A DNA stretch of 11,055 nt from Lindgomyces ingoldianus (taxonomy: Eukaryota > Ascomycota > Dothideomycetes > Pleosporales > Lindgomycetaceae), in NCBI RefSeq assembly GCF_010093535.1, contig NW_022985167.1:1-11055 (forward strand), read 5' to 3'. Under the pieces are notes generated by a model. It made no database searches, was not told the DNA's origin, and was given only the letters and a program-made list of their open reading frames with translations. Of this stretch, positions 1 to 9,500 are shown one piece after another (position 1 is the first letter of the stretch; each line of letters starts with the position of its first letter). The position numbers and the translations under genes were made by a program.

Positions 1-477
1 CCCCCCCCGCGCGATGTGTACACTGTGCAAACCTCTTTGCCTTGCATAGCTAGCATAGAGTCTATTTAACACTAATTAGTAGTTTAAATACTGTAAGACA
101 GAAAGCTCTTCTTGTACCTTTCTATTTAAAGGATTGCGTACAAGAGGAATCCTTTTCCTTACTAATTTAACTATAAATTAGCAAGAGTAAAGACAGAGTC
201 TAATTTATGTGTAAGTAGCTATAAATCTCTATTTAGTTACTTAACTAAGAGCAGAAAACCTGTCTATATAATACTATTTAGAGGTACTATATAAATAGTA
301 GTGCTTATTTAACGCTAGGAGGTCTGTTTTATCTTTTTACATAAGGCTGTTTAGAGGCAGTGTACAACCAGAAGTAAGACAGCGCGCAACAACGCATAAC
401 TAACTACTATAGAGCAACAAGCAACGCTAGCTCTATCTATAACTAGCTAGCATAATGTATTAATATATAACTAATAC
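1..477. other. AT-rich leader, possible copia LTR/5' UTR remnant
   Basis: I recognise no gene here. The stretch opens with eight C residues and a short GC-richer segment (1-60), then becomes as AT-rich as the element that follows. It lies immediately upstream of the copia gag frame, where a 5' LTR, primer-binding site and leader would be expected. I could not find a clear TG...CA LTR, a primer-binding site, or a matching copy downstream of the copia RNase H. It may be a truncated LTR plus leader, or older mutated DNA. Confidence 0.4.
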
Positions 478-479
478 AT
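455..479. repeat. inverted repeat just before copia gag
   Basis: Perfect 8-bp arms (455-462 and 472-479) are separated by a 9-base AT-only loop. It lies directly before the first codons in phase with copia gag. In AT-rich DNA such palindromes arise often by chance, so no function is claimed. Confidence 0.4.
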
Positions 480-1900
480 ACCTTTTATAGGCATCTTAGC
501 AAAGACCCTAGCAGAGCAGATAAATATTAAAAATTAAGTAGATAAAATTAAACTATTAAATAATACACCTAAAAATAAGCTTAATTTATACACAGCTAAC
601 TTAATTATAGAACTCTGCGCGTTAAGTGTAATAAATGTATAAACCTTTAAAAATTTTTAAAATAACTTTATAAAGTAGAAGCTTATACACTTTAAAAATA
701 TTAGCTAATTATTTCTATAAAAACTTATTACTACTTTATAGAATAAGAGCATTAGCTTTAAAAAAGATAAAATAGAAGCTATTATACTATATAAACTTAT
801 AAAAAAAGAATATGCTTTTACTATCTTATTAGACTACTATACTAAACTATTACTACTAGCGCTAGTTCTAACGCTACAGAGGATGTCTCTGTATAAATTA
901 CCTGCAGACCTAATACTTTCTTTATAATTAGTATAACTACCTTGTAATAGCTTACTGTATAAGAGCATAACTAGGCAGCTACATATTCCTGTAGCTACAG
1001 CTCTGCATAAGATTCCTTAAAGCTTGTACCTACTATATATAATTTAATTACTGTACAATCTATACTAACTTCTACTTACATAAGATATTACAGCAGAGAA
1101 CCTTACACCTAAAAAGGTTGTATAATTCTAGAAGGCATAAAAGAAAAAGAACAACTATATAAAGCAACTATATAATATTCTAGCTAACAAGGCTATAGTA
1201 TTTATTAAGCTCTGCTAACACCTTGCTATCTATAAGGCCTTATACATAAGCATCTTCCCTAATATCCTTAAAGGCTGTGCACACATGTTCTACCTTTACA
1301 ATATTAGCCCTAGAAAGACATAGAGGGTCCTGTATAAACAGCTTAGTAATTACTTTAATACTAATATAAATTATAACTAGTATTAGACAAATTAGATAAT
1401 AATAAGCTTTATATAAATTAAGTAAAAAAACTTTATAAAAACTCTACATAAAGCTTTTAAAGCTATAATTAATAAACTTACTTTTACATAAAAAGCTCTT
1501 AGTCTATAATTTTAAAGTAAGATACTACTTTACACTACTATTATATAAGCATGCTAAGGATAACTTAAGCTTAAACAAGCTATGTTCTTAATTAAGCCTA
1601 CATATAAAGCACTATACAGTAACCTTTGTTTAGCACTTTAGGTTATAATTAATTAGCAGAATAACATGTTTCTAAATAAACTAGAAGACATGTACTATAC
1701 TAACAGGAGATATAACTTATCTTGTACGCGTAGTTTCTAATAATGTAGAAAAAGTCTAAAGGGATTTAGATTACACTTTTTTATATAATTAAAGTAATGC
1801 TTTATCTACTATAAGAAAAAATATTAGTTAATAAATTATTCTTTTATAAATTAGTCTTATGTAAAACACTAGTACATCTTCTTATATAAAGAATTCTATA
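478..1900 (+). pseudogene. copia gag remnant with zinc knuckle
   Basis: Gag forms the retrotransposon particle and binds its RNA. In phase 1 the translation from about 1180 to 1740 resembles fungal copia gag, with phrases such as FPNILKGCAHMFYLYNIS and, further on, EDMYYTNRRYN. The zinc knuckle begins at 1798 with Cys-Phe-Ile-Tyr. The second Cys, the Trp (now a stop at 1825) and the terminal His (now Tyr at 1837) are altered relative to the fungal copia pattern CFxC...CWSTxH. The first 350 codons (478-1170) stay in the same phase but I recognise no motif in them. The N-terminal boundary is inferred from phase only, and no start codon could be chosen. Many in-frame TAA/TAG stops are present. 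Confidence 0.72.
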
Positions 1901-2538
1901 ATAAGACACTAACATGTAAGGAGGTAAGTATGTACATTTAGAAATTTAAAGGTAAACTAAAGTAGAAAAAAAAGAAGTTGTATAATAACAACTTAGATAA
2001 AAAGAAAAGTAAGAAGATTATTAACTACCTTACCTTTACTGCATTTCTCCACTGTGCGACAGCAGAGGACATATACAGCCTAGAACCTAAAGAATACGCA
2101 GAATAGTTTATTCTTAAAGATTAATATTATACAGTATACTAAAGTAAACTATAAGATACTAGCGCTGCAAGGATTTCTACTATAAAAAAGTTATAACTTA
2201 AAGCATACCTATAAGAATTCCTTTATATAAAAGTAGACTAAACACTAAATAAGAAAAGTATTAGCTTTAAAAAATAAAAATTAATAGAATTAATTAGTAC
2301 TATATAAATTACTAATCTAGTTAGTAGTGTTACATATTATATACTAGATACGCTAATACCCTTCTTACTATCTCTTACTAACGTAGACTAAATAAATGCG
2401 TACTTTAACAACATGCAGAATGTAATTATATAAAGTAATAGAATTAAAGTCTTAGTTATACATAAATAAGGTTACCTATTTTTTAATATATAAAAGAAAG
2501 AATTAATGTCTTTTTTTATAAAACATAAACTTTAATAA
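1901..2538 (+). pseudogene. copia protease/spacer region remnant
   Basis: This lies between the gag zinc knuckle and the integrase zinc finger, where the copia aspartic protease sits. It keeps phase 1. A stretch from 2038 reads TAFLHCATAEDIYSLEPKEY and is among the least mutated parts of the element. From about 2330 it reads YYILDTLIPFLLSL before the integrase N-terminus. I cannot place the Asp-Thr/Ser-Gly catalytic triad with certainty, so the protease label comes from position. The segment contains several stops. Confidence 0.5.
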
Positions 2539-3630
2539 CTGCATAGAAGGTTTAGCTATCTCTATACAGAACAGCTTTACATAATGCTTAAAAACACTAG
2601 ACACAACGCTAATCTCTTTATACTTAAAAAAATTAAGAAGTTTTACTATATATGTTAGCTGTATAACTTAGCACTATAAAAATTTAAGTTTATAATTAAA
2701 GATAATTTATACTTTAATTATAAAATAGTAATTAATGTTATATAAATTAGTAACTAAAATGTACTACATGTAATTAACATAGATACATTATTCTAAGCAG
2801 CAACCTTCTTAAAATTAATGTCTACACAAGATACCTAAGACGCGCTCTGTAAGTGTTAGATTAACACATATTAGGGCCCACCTAATTACATTGTACATAA
2901 CCCTAGTACAAACTTTGTATCTAAAGATTTCTAGAATTACATAAAGATTATAAAAGCAACATGTTAACAAATGCTAGTAGAAGCCTATTAGGCTATAGAG
3001 AAGATTAAGCGCGCACGCACTACTACAATGTGCATATAACATCCTCTGTGCAGAATTAGATAATTATATAAATAATAAATTAGTGTTATAAATAGCTATT
3101 AAAGCCCTAAATAATATAGTAGAACTAAATAGTCTTATACCTATATTACTTATATTTAAAATGTACCTAAGAATTAACATAGATTCTGCACTATCCCCTA
3201 ACATTGCTACGCAGGCTAATGCTGTATAAAAGGCAATAAAGATGCTTTAGAGTAAGAGAGTAAAAGTTAATATTAATTATATAATTAACACCTAAAATAG
3301 CCTAACATTATATAAAGTCCTAAATCTCCTACTTAGTTCTAAAGTAAAGACATAGCAAAAGAAAAAAAGATAGACAGGACTACATGTAGTAAAAGAAATT
3401 AAGGCCCTAAACATTATTATTAAGATAAAAAATAGTCTAGTAAGACTTTACTGCACATAAGTTATGCTATATTATTATATAAAGAATAAAAATAAACCTG
3501 CACAAGAACTACTAGATCTAGATAAACTAGCCCTAGTACAAAGGGATCCTTTATAAGCATAAAAAAGAGGTTATCTATGTAAGCAACTAACTTTAATTAA
3601 TAGACTGCACAAAACAGCCTTTTAAGTAGT
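2539..3630 (+). pseudogene. copia integrase remnant
   Basis: Integrase would join the cDNA copy to host DNA. In phase 1 the zinc-finger His is kept in LHRRF (from 2539), followed by a second His now Tyr (2557). The Cys pair near 2644-2655 has only its second Cys. The catalytic core reads LHVINIDTLF from 2764, where the first catalytic Asp is Asn (2776-2778). The second reads VHNPSTNFVS, with Asp now Asn at 2899-2901. The catalytic Glu region (VEAY..., from 2977) has Lys at the expected Glu (3007-3009). All three active-site residues are thus lost by G-to-A. After a frame change between about 3010 and 3080, the C-terminal domain continues in phase 2 (AIKALNN..., LLIFKMY). Near 3350-3470 it shows the copia integrase tail (TGLHVVKEI, then LVRLYC). 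Confidence 0.85.
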
Positions 3631-4735
3631 ATTAGATTTATTGTACAAACTAGAACTATAACTAGCTAAGAAAAGCTATAGGAGACTACACAAAAATCCT
3701 ATACAAGACACAATGTTTCTAACTTAGAAAAAAAAGAATAACTACACTCTAGTAATTAAGCTCTGTGCAGATAGTGTAATTATAACACCTAGAAAACTAT
3801 TTAAAGAATTAGACTATACAGAAATAAAGAGTCTAATTATAGGCAGCATGTTTAAAGTACTTTTATATAATTTATTAGTTTATAAGGGATAGATTTTTAA
3901 CCTTTATCTTATATATAAAGTTAAAGGGAAATTAACATAGCTATATAAAAAATTAAGACTAGTATTTATAAAACATTCTAATAAAAAGAAAAAAAGATCC
4001 TTATATAGTCTTTTATAATTTAGAAAATAAGTTAAAGGTTAATTCTAGCTATTAGCCTATTACTAATAGCTTTGTATAGTATGCACTGTAAGCTACGCAA
4101 TATTACTTAAGTGTACGTATAGTTAACAGACAAACTTACATAAATGTTATTTACACAACTACTAAGAGAACTTTAGGAGAGCTTTTCTCTACGCACAATA
4201 TTTAGAGTTGTATAACTACTATATAGCGCAGCAGAATCTAGCTTGTATTAGTTTAAGACATACTATAACTACTATAAAAATAAACTTTATATAAAAACTT
4301 CCTTATATAATCTATATCTTTTAATTATGTATAAAGGCATAAAAATGTTTAGAGTTATAGAGCTATAAATAGACAACACTTTTAGTATTATTATAACTAA
4401 TTTTGCGCAATGTAAAGAAGAAGAACTGTAGAAAGCTAAGTTCTACATAAAGCCTAAAATAATATTATTACATAAATAGCCTATAAAATTTAATAAAAGA
4501 AAGATTTAGCTTATATAAAATAAAACTATAATCTTATTAACTTAGAAAAGATAAGCTAAGAACCTCTATACAGTAGACCTAAACGCAGAGGACGCCACGC
4601 AGAAGTACATTAAACAGCGCGCATAAGGTGCCTATATCACGTCTATATGTTAACCTAAGGCAGCATTTAACCTGTCTACTGCCGCTTAAGTTGTGTCACT
4701 GTTGTACAATAATATTAAGGCATTAAACATATAAA
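3631..4735 (+). pseudogene. copia reverse transcriptase remnant
   Basis: The RT copies element RNA into DNA. In phase 2, from 3758, the fingers region reads KLCADSVIITPRKLFKELDY, followed by the segment copia elements use for the Arg-rich 'sRLVVQ' motif (KLRLVFIKHSN). After a return to phase 1, the palm reads AAESSLY*FKTYYNYY near 4235, matching the fungal copia 'GIPEAGTYWFKTYHNH' motif with Trp now a stop. The catalytic Asp pair, in fungal copias 'LQTDDTL', reads L*IDNTF at 4363-4383. The first Asp (4372) is kept and the second is Asn (4375-4377). The thumb side includes QRA*GAYITSIC near 4614, a relatively unmutated patch. The family is confidently recognised and the protein is dead. Confidence 0.85.
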
Positions 4736-5345
4736 TTTAATAGTAAATTAATAACTAGAATTAAAGATTATTGTACATACTACTTAATTTTTTCTATATA
4801 AAGTTATTTATCTTTACTAACAGATTATTTATAAATAATAAAGACCTAAGTTTATAGCTTAGCTTTCTTATTATTCTTAAAACAGAGCAGCGCACTAGAA
4901 ACTTATATAATTTTAAAATTACAGGCAATATTATACACTAGAACTTCTCTAAGTGTAAACAGGTTACCTGCTCTATACTAGCTAGTAAATTGTATAGAAT
5001 AGTAGAAGGATTTAACTACGTAATTACACTAAGCACAACAATTAACTAAATTATACGTATGCTTAGACTACCTCTAATACCTATTGTACTATGCACAGAC
5101 TTAAGATCTCTGTATAAATGTCTTATAAGGCTTAGTATAACAAACAAAAAAAGGCTTATAATTAATATTATGTTAATTTAAGAATTATATAAGAAAAGAG
5201 AGATTATAGAAATTAAGTAGATTAATAAAAAGAATAACCTAGCAAATGCCTATATAAAGAAGGCGCTAAACTCTGCTCTTAAGGAACTAGTTTTGCACAA
5301 CTAACTAACTATTAGAGTTAAAGCGTTAGTTAACAGGCTTAGGCC
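4736..5345 (+). pseudogene. copia RNase H remnant
   Basis: RNase H removes the RNA strand after reverse transcription and is the last domain of copia pol. In phase 1 the first strand reads FIFTNRLFINNKDLSL from 4807. The first catalytic Asp is Asn (4819-4821). The second motif, ILASKLYRIVEGF near 4975, has Lys where the family has the catalytic Glu. The third, LCTDLRSLYKCLIR from 5089, keeps its Asp (5098-5100) and is very close to the fungal copia 'TDSRSLYDCLVKLGTT' signature. The helix that follows (KKREIIEIK*I, then ALNSALKELVLHN) also matches. Coding similarity fades near 5345, about 40 bp before the gypsy LTR. No polypurine tract or copia 3' LTR follows. Confidence 0.88.
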
Positions 5346-5387
5346 TGTATAAAACAATAAACAGGGCGCTGTGCTATAAGAGCTTTA

Positions 5388-5705
5388 TGTCACGATTGTG
5401 CACGAGTAAGGTTATAGAGCTTCACGGAGGTCTAGTTTAATTACTACGTGAGGTATTATAGTAGGTACAAGACGTTGTGTGAGGAATAAGAAGGTTTAAG
5501 AGAAAATTAGTAATTAAATACTTAGCTTAAAAGTCTAAGCGCTTTAAGTATAAATTAAGCCTATTCTAGGTTTAGTTAGTGTTAAGGCAGTTTATGCTTA
5601 AGTTTATGTCTATGTTATGTTATGTTTATGTTAGACGTGCACTAATAATACTCTAGTACACGTCTAATACAGTTATGTCTAGGATCTAGAGAGAATACTA
5701 TAACA
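5388..5705 (-). repeat. gypsy 3' LTR
   Basis: This is 318 bp that on the minus strand starts TGTTATAG (5705-5698) and ends CGTGACA (5394-5388), giving the canonical TG...CA ends. The inner edge abuts a G-rich polypurine tract, which fixes it well. The outer edge is the first good TGTCACG match before copia sequence resumes. No second LTR copy is present in the window for confirmation. The outer 95 bp (5388-5482) carry four unmutated TCA/TGA sites and are less decayed than the rest. A strong hairpin sits at 5631-5667. Confidence 0.7.
5631..5667. repeat. hairpin inside gypsy LTR
   Basis: Perfect 9-bp arms TTAGACGTG (5631-5639) and CACGTCTAA (5659-5667) flank an inner 4-bp pairing (5641-5644 with 5654-5657) after one mismatch. 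The loop is 9 bases. It follows a run of TATGT-type short repeats (about 5604-5630). It may be an LTR regulatory or RNA structure. Its function is unknown. Confidence 0.55.
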
Positions 5706-5720
5706 GTACCCCCCCTCTTA
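5706..5720 (-). promoter_or_regulatory. polypurine tract of gypsy element
   Basis: On the minus strand this reads AAGAGGGGGGG followed by TAC and then the LTR start TGTTATAG. A G-rich purine run immediately upstream of the 3' LTR is the plus-strand DNA primer site of LTR retrotransposons. It contains none of the trinucleotides hit by the mutation process, which explains why it survives intact. Confidence 0.75.
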
Positions 5721-5739
5721 TTAGGAAGGGAATTCTTTA

Positions 5740-5960
5740 CATTAGTAGTTCTAGCATTAGGTTGTTTTTATTAAGGTATAGGTTTAGTTTAGATAGGTAT
5801 TAGGCGTAGAATTAGGTTACTACAGAGTTCTCTTATAAGGCTTCTGCAGGTTCTTATAACAGTTTGTTGTATTTAGTCTATTTTATAAAGTATTTATAGG
5901 TATGTTTTTTCTTATTAAACTAAATTTATTTAATGTCTTTTATAACATATTCTAGTTTAT
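5740..5960 (-). pseudogene. gypsy chromodomain and pol C-terminus
   Basis: Chromodomains at the end of gypsy integrases bind modified histones and direct insertion to heterochromatin. The minus-strand translation starts EYVIKDIK (Glu at 5952-5950), followed by KYFIK*TKYNKLL*EPAEAL. This matches the chromodomain pattern 'Y.VKWKGY....WEP.E.L' with both Trp codons turned into stops (the second at 5856-5854). The C-terminal helix continues ENSVVT*FYA*YLSKLN, like the fungal 'ENAPELLREFHxRYP' tail. It is in phase with integrase and RT upstream. Confidence 0.85.
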
Positions 5961-7150
5961 TATTTATAATAACAGGTTTAGGTAGCAGGTTTAGCTGTCT
6001 AGGTAGATAGTTAGATTTAAGGGCTACTTAGCGCAGCAATAATACATAGAACACAGGGTGTATCTTTATACTGTTAGGTAGGATTAATTAGTAAGTGTGT
6101 AATAAAACTATATAAGCTACTATAAAGGGGCTAAAGTTTTTCTAATTAAGTTTCTTTAATTATTAGTTTATTTAAATATTTCTAGTGTCTAGCTAGACCT
6201 TCTTACTAGCTGTATACACAGGGGCAGAGGTTTAGAATTAGTTTATGTACTTTTATTAAAAAGCTTAAGCCTATGTAAGCTTTTTATAAACATATTTAAA
6301 TATGTTTTAAATCTTATTAATAAGTCTATTTACATTTATTACTTATACAAATTAATAAGTTAGTTAAGGGGTATTTATAAGTAGTTTAAATTTTATTTAG
6401 AGGTAGTATTTATAGTTTACTAAAAACAGAGATACTTATGTTAATTTAGATGTTATGTTATTAGCTTTAAACTATGCTATAGCTAACTATTTTACTTAGT
6501 TATTTTACTAGTAGTTTGTGTACACTTATAAGACTTATTTTATTATAGTGTTTACATTCTTAGTCTAGCTGTTAGTCTCTAGGTAAAAAGCTGTAGATAG
6601 ATAGGGGATAATTTAAAGCTATTTATAAAGTTTGTCCTAAAAGGCTAAGACAAACTGTGTACCTCTGTCTAATATAATTATGTTAGGCAGGCTATAGTAA
6701 ACCTATACATATTAGTAGAATAACTAGGCTATATTAGGGGCAGTTATAGAGAAACATAGTATTAGGTGTTAATACTTAGTTAAGTAATTAATAACTACTA
6801 TAATATTTATATACCCTTTAAATAAAAGTAGGTTTATAATAAAATTAATTAATATATCTTTCTAAGCTTATTTAGAGATTAGAAGTAGTTTAAGTAGGCT
6901 ATTATACCTTTCTTAAAAGGCCTTTACTTTACAGCAAGTATAGCAACATAATACGTATTAGCGTACAGTATAGAACATGCGGGGCTAGTAGTACTCTCTC
7001 TGTAGTAGGTTAAGAGTCTTTCCTCTGCTTAGGTGTCCTTTAATAGGCAAGTTGTGTACAATTTAGAGTAGTTTAATTCTTAGTTTGTTAGAATTAAAGA
7101 TTATAAGTTAGTTACAGTAATATAGCTTACTATTTTAGTTTTTATAGTTA
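5961..7150 (-). pseudogene. gypsy integrase remnant
   Basis: The order on the minus strand is clear. The HHCC zinc finger has both His kept (7056-7054 and 7035-7033, in NLPIKGHLSRGKT) and the Cys pair near 6948-6931 (YVLCCYTCCKVKAF). The core begins KDILINFIINLLLFKGY, where the first catalytic Asp is Asn (6846-6844). IILDRGTQFVLAF* keeps the second Asp (6669-6667). The third motif region (KLSPIYLQLFT*RLTAR) near 6620-6560 is decayed. The C-terminal segment FYVLLLR*VALKSNYLPRQL near 6055-5995 is the gypsy 'FHVSLLRP' motif that leads into the chromodomain. All motifs share one phase, with stops only by TAA/TAG. Confidence 0.88.
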
Positions 7151-7770
7151 GCTAGTGTTACTTTTTTTAACTAACTAGCGCTGTTTTAGAGCAGGTCTAA
7201 AGTTTTTTAGATAAATTTATTATTTAGATACTTATTAGTAATAATTTAATTAATTATCTAATTTATTTTATTTAGGTTAAGGTCTAAAAATAGCTTAAGT
7301 TAAAGCAAAGTTTAGTGTTAAGCCTTTTATACTTCTTCTTAAGTAAAGACGTCTTAGGATTGCCTTATAAGAGCATCTAGTTTCCCTTTATTTTAACTAG
7401 AATAATAAGTAATCTTAAAATTAAAATAGAATAAGTATTTAAACTAATAAGCTTATTAGTAGCTAAGTTATTTTATAGTTACAAAGTACTGTAAGTTCTT
7501 ATAGTTAAATAGAACTCTTATTAGATGCGCTACACCTTCTAGTTTAGGTTGCTATTATTTAAAGTAGTATACTATAGTAAGTAATTTTTTATTATAGATC
7601 TTATAATTACTTTCTACAAAACTTATTCTTTTTAAGAAGTATATAATAGGCCTAATAGTTCTGTCTAGCTTAGTCTAGAAAAGAACTCCTACTACTACAT
7701 AGTCTAAGGCATTAGCTTCTACAAGTATTAGTAGTTTAAGGTTAAAGTAGTAGAGTATTAGGGCTTTAGT
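7151..7770 (-). pseudogene. gypsy RNase H remnant
   Basis: The minus-strand translation reads KKAFTKALILYYFNLKLLI and then LVEANALDYVVVGVLF*. This is the start of the gypsy RNase H domain, normally 'AF..L...PIL.HFDP...I.VETDASDYA..GVLSQ'. The first catalytic Asp is now Asn (7713-7711). The rest of the domain towards 7151 is AT-rich with several stops, and I did not place the remaining catalytic residues. It is in phase with RT on one side and integrase on the other. The downstream boundary is approximate. Confidence 0.8.
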
Positions 7771-8640
7771 AAAGGCTTTTTTTAGCTAGTTAAAAAACTA
7801 TTAGTAATTTAAGTTAAAGTTAAATTAAACCTTTTTCTTAGTAAGTGTAATTATAGGGCTTACTAGCTATAAAAAGTTGTTAATAAATTATTAGTAAAAG
7901 TTAGTAAATTCTATAAAGGCTTAAACATCTTTTATATTTTTTAAGTATTACTAATCTAGCACAGTCTAAACCTTAATAGGGTCTATTTAGATGCTATTTA
8001 TAAAGATTACATATCCTAAATATGTAACCTTTAATTAGTAAAACTTGCATTTGTCTATATTAAGTTATAGACCTGCTTCTTCTATAGCCTTTAGCACTAG
8101 GCGTACATGCTGTTTGTGCTCTAAAAGGCTATTACTATAGATTAAAATATTATTAATATATATAGTATAGAACATGTTTAGGTAGAGTTAGAGTAAGTTA
8201 TTTATAAAATGTTAAAAAGTACTAGGCATGTTAGCTAAGCTAAAGAGCATTACTAGGTACTTAAATAGTCTATATTAAGTCTAAAACACTATTAGCTACT
8301 TATTACCTTTTGCTATTCTTAGCTTATTAAAGGCAGTAATAATATTTAACTTTATAAAATACTTTGCTTTACTTAGTTAGCTTAGGGTTTTTTATAAAAA
8401 AGAAATTAAGTATTAGTTTTTAATAGTAATAGTGTTTAGTTTTTAGTAGTTAACATAAAATTAAAGCCTACTTTTAAGTTTCTTTATAAATAGTATAAGT
8501 AACACTACTAGTAAGAAGCTAGCTTAAATAAACCTTTTTTTTAAGTTCTTATTAAAGTATTTTTAAAGCACTTTTAATTTATTTAGTAACATCTTATATA
8601 GTAGCCTATAACTAGGTTATTTACTAGGCTTAAAAGTTAT
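7771..8640 (-). pseudogene. gypsy reverse transcriptase remnant
   Basis: The palm motif normally Tyr-x-Asp-Asp reads YINNILIYSN (8160-8131), with both catalytic Asp changed to Asn (8154-8152 and 8151-8149). It is followed by the gypsy signature LLEHKQHVRLVLKAIEEAGL, then DKCKFY*LKVTYLGYVI near 8055-8000, which is the usual thumb-side 'KCEF....V.YLGHII' motif. Upstream, SFLLVVLLILFIKKLKSRL*FYVNY*K (8520-8435) matches 'SPVLFVKKP.GGLRFCVDYRKLN' with the catalytic Asp of the VDYR motif now Asn. The family assignment is unambiguous. No activity is possible. Confidence 0.92.
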
Positions 8641-9340
8641 TTAGTAATTATATAGATGTTATATTAAAAGCTTATTAGACTTATTTTAAAAAAAAACATG
8701 CAACAAGTTATAGTAGTTTTAAGAGACTATTATCTTTAAGTTAGTGTGTTTTTAAGAAGCTAAAGCTTAGTCTATATTAAAAATTATAACTGTGTAGATT
8801 TTGTAATCTAGTTATTAAGCTAGGGTTATAAATAAGGCAGGTCTTATGTAGCAGATGTCTATTTACTGTTTAAGTCCTAGTTTATGTTTAAAGTAAGTAA
8901 GTAAAAGTTCTTTAAAAGCTTTCTCTTTTTTAAGTTTAAGTAGTTATTAAATTATTTTATATAGCCTATTTTAGTAAAAAGCCTAGCTTATTAGCCTTAC
9001 TTAGGTAGTTCTTTTCTAGGTTATTAAAAAGTAGGTCTAAAAACCTTTTATATTAAGTGCTATTTAGGTGTTATTTAGGTGTAAGTGTAAGCATATGTCT
9101 TAGTATTAGAAAAAGTTAAAGTTTAAAACTTACTTTTAGTAATTAAAAGCAACCTTATGCTAATATAGCTATAGTTGTTCTAGAATTAGGTTATAATGTC
9201 TTATGTTTATTACATAGAGCTTAATCTACTTCTTATAGTGTTAGTAAGTAATTATAATAGTTATAGTATAAAAGATAAAACCTTTTTTAAGTTGTTTTTT
9301 ATTAAATCTAGTTAGGTAAATTATTTAAGTAAGTAGTGTT
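8641..9340 (-). pseudogene. gypsy protease-to-RT linker
   Basis: This is about 700 bp between the retropepsin motif and the first clear RT motif, in the position of the protease C-terminus and RT-connecting region. It is strongly decayed. A readable stretch is EKAFKELLLTYFKHKLGL near 8930-8880, which I could not assign. The pol phase is the same on both sides, implying no net indel here. No separate gene is visible. Confidence 0.5.
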
Positions 9341-9500
9341 AATTAAAGATTTAGTTTATGCACTAGTTCTTTATTAATGTAACTTATACTATTTACTTCT
9401 AAGTTAATAAGAGCCTATATTAGGGCTAATATAGTTTTTTATTATAAATATATAAGAATATTAACTTAGTACTTTTAGTTATTAGTAGGGGACTTAGCCT
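9341..9500 (-). pseudogene. gypsy aspartic protease (retropepsin) remnant
   Basis: The protease cleaves the gag-pol polyprotein. The minus-strand translation ALINLEVNSISYINKELVHK (about 9414-9355) aligns with the fungal gypsy pattern 'ALIDSGAxxxFIxxELVxKL'. The catalytic Asp is Asn (9405-9403), the Ser is Leu, the Gly is Glu and the Ala is Val, so the active-site loop is destroyed. The position between gag and RT is canonical, and it is in the same phase as RT, RNase H, integrase and chromodomain. Confidence 0.78.

Larger units (their letters stand above)
478..5387 (+). mobile_element. degenerate Ty1/Copia LTR retrotransposon (coding region)
   Basis: The domain order is gag zinc knuckle, integrase, reverse transcriptase, RNase H. 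Integrase before RT is diagnostic of Ty1/Copia. The span of about 1.6 thousand codons suits a complete fungal copia polyprotein. Reading phase 1 holds from 478 to about 3010, phase 2 from about 3080 through at least 3760, and phase 1 again by 4360 to 5340. So there are two mutually compensating frame changes and otherwise only substitutions. Stops are scattered throughout and are TAA or TAG. No LTR pair was found: the upstream 477 bases show no clear LTR, and a gypsy LTR begins within about 50 bp of the RNase H end. The element cannot make protein. Confidence 0.88.

Noticed and set aside
5761..9500. Telomere-like TTAGGG words
   Set aside because: Isolated TTAGG/TTAGGG words occur but are not in tandem. 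They are expected where TGGGG-type sequence was changed to TAGGG.
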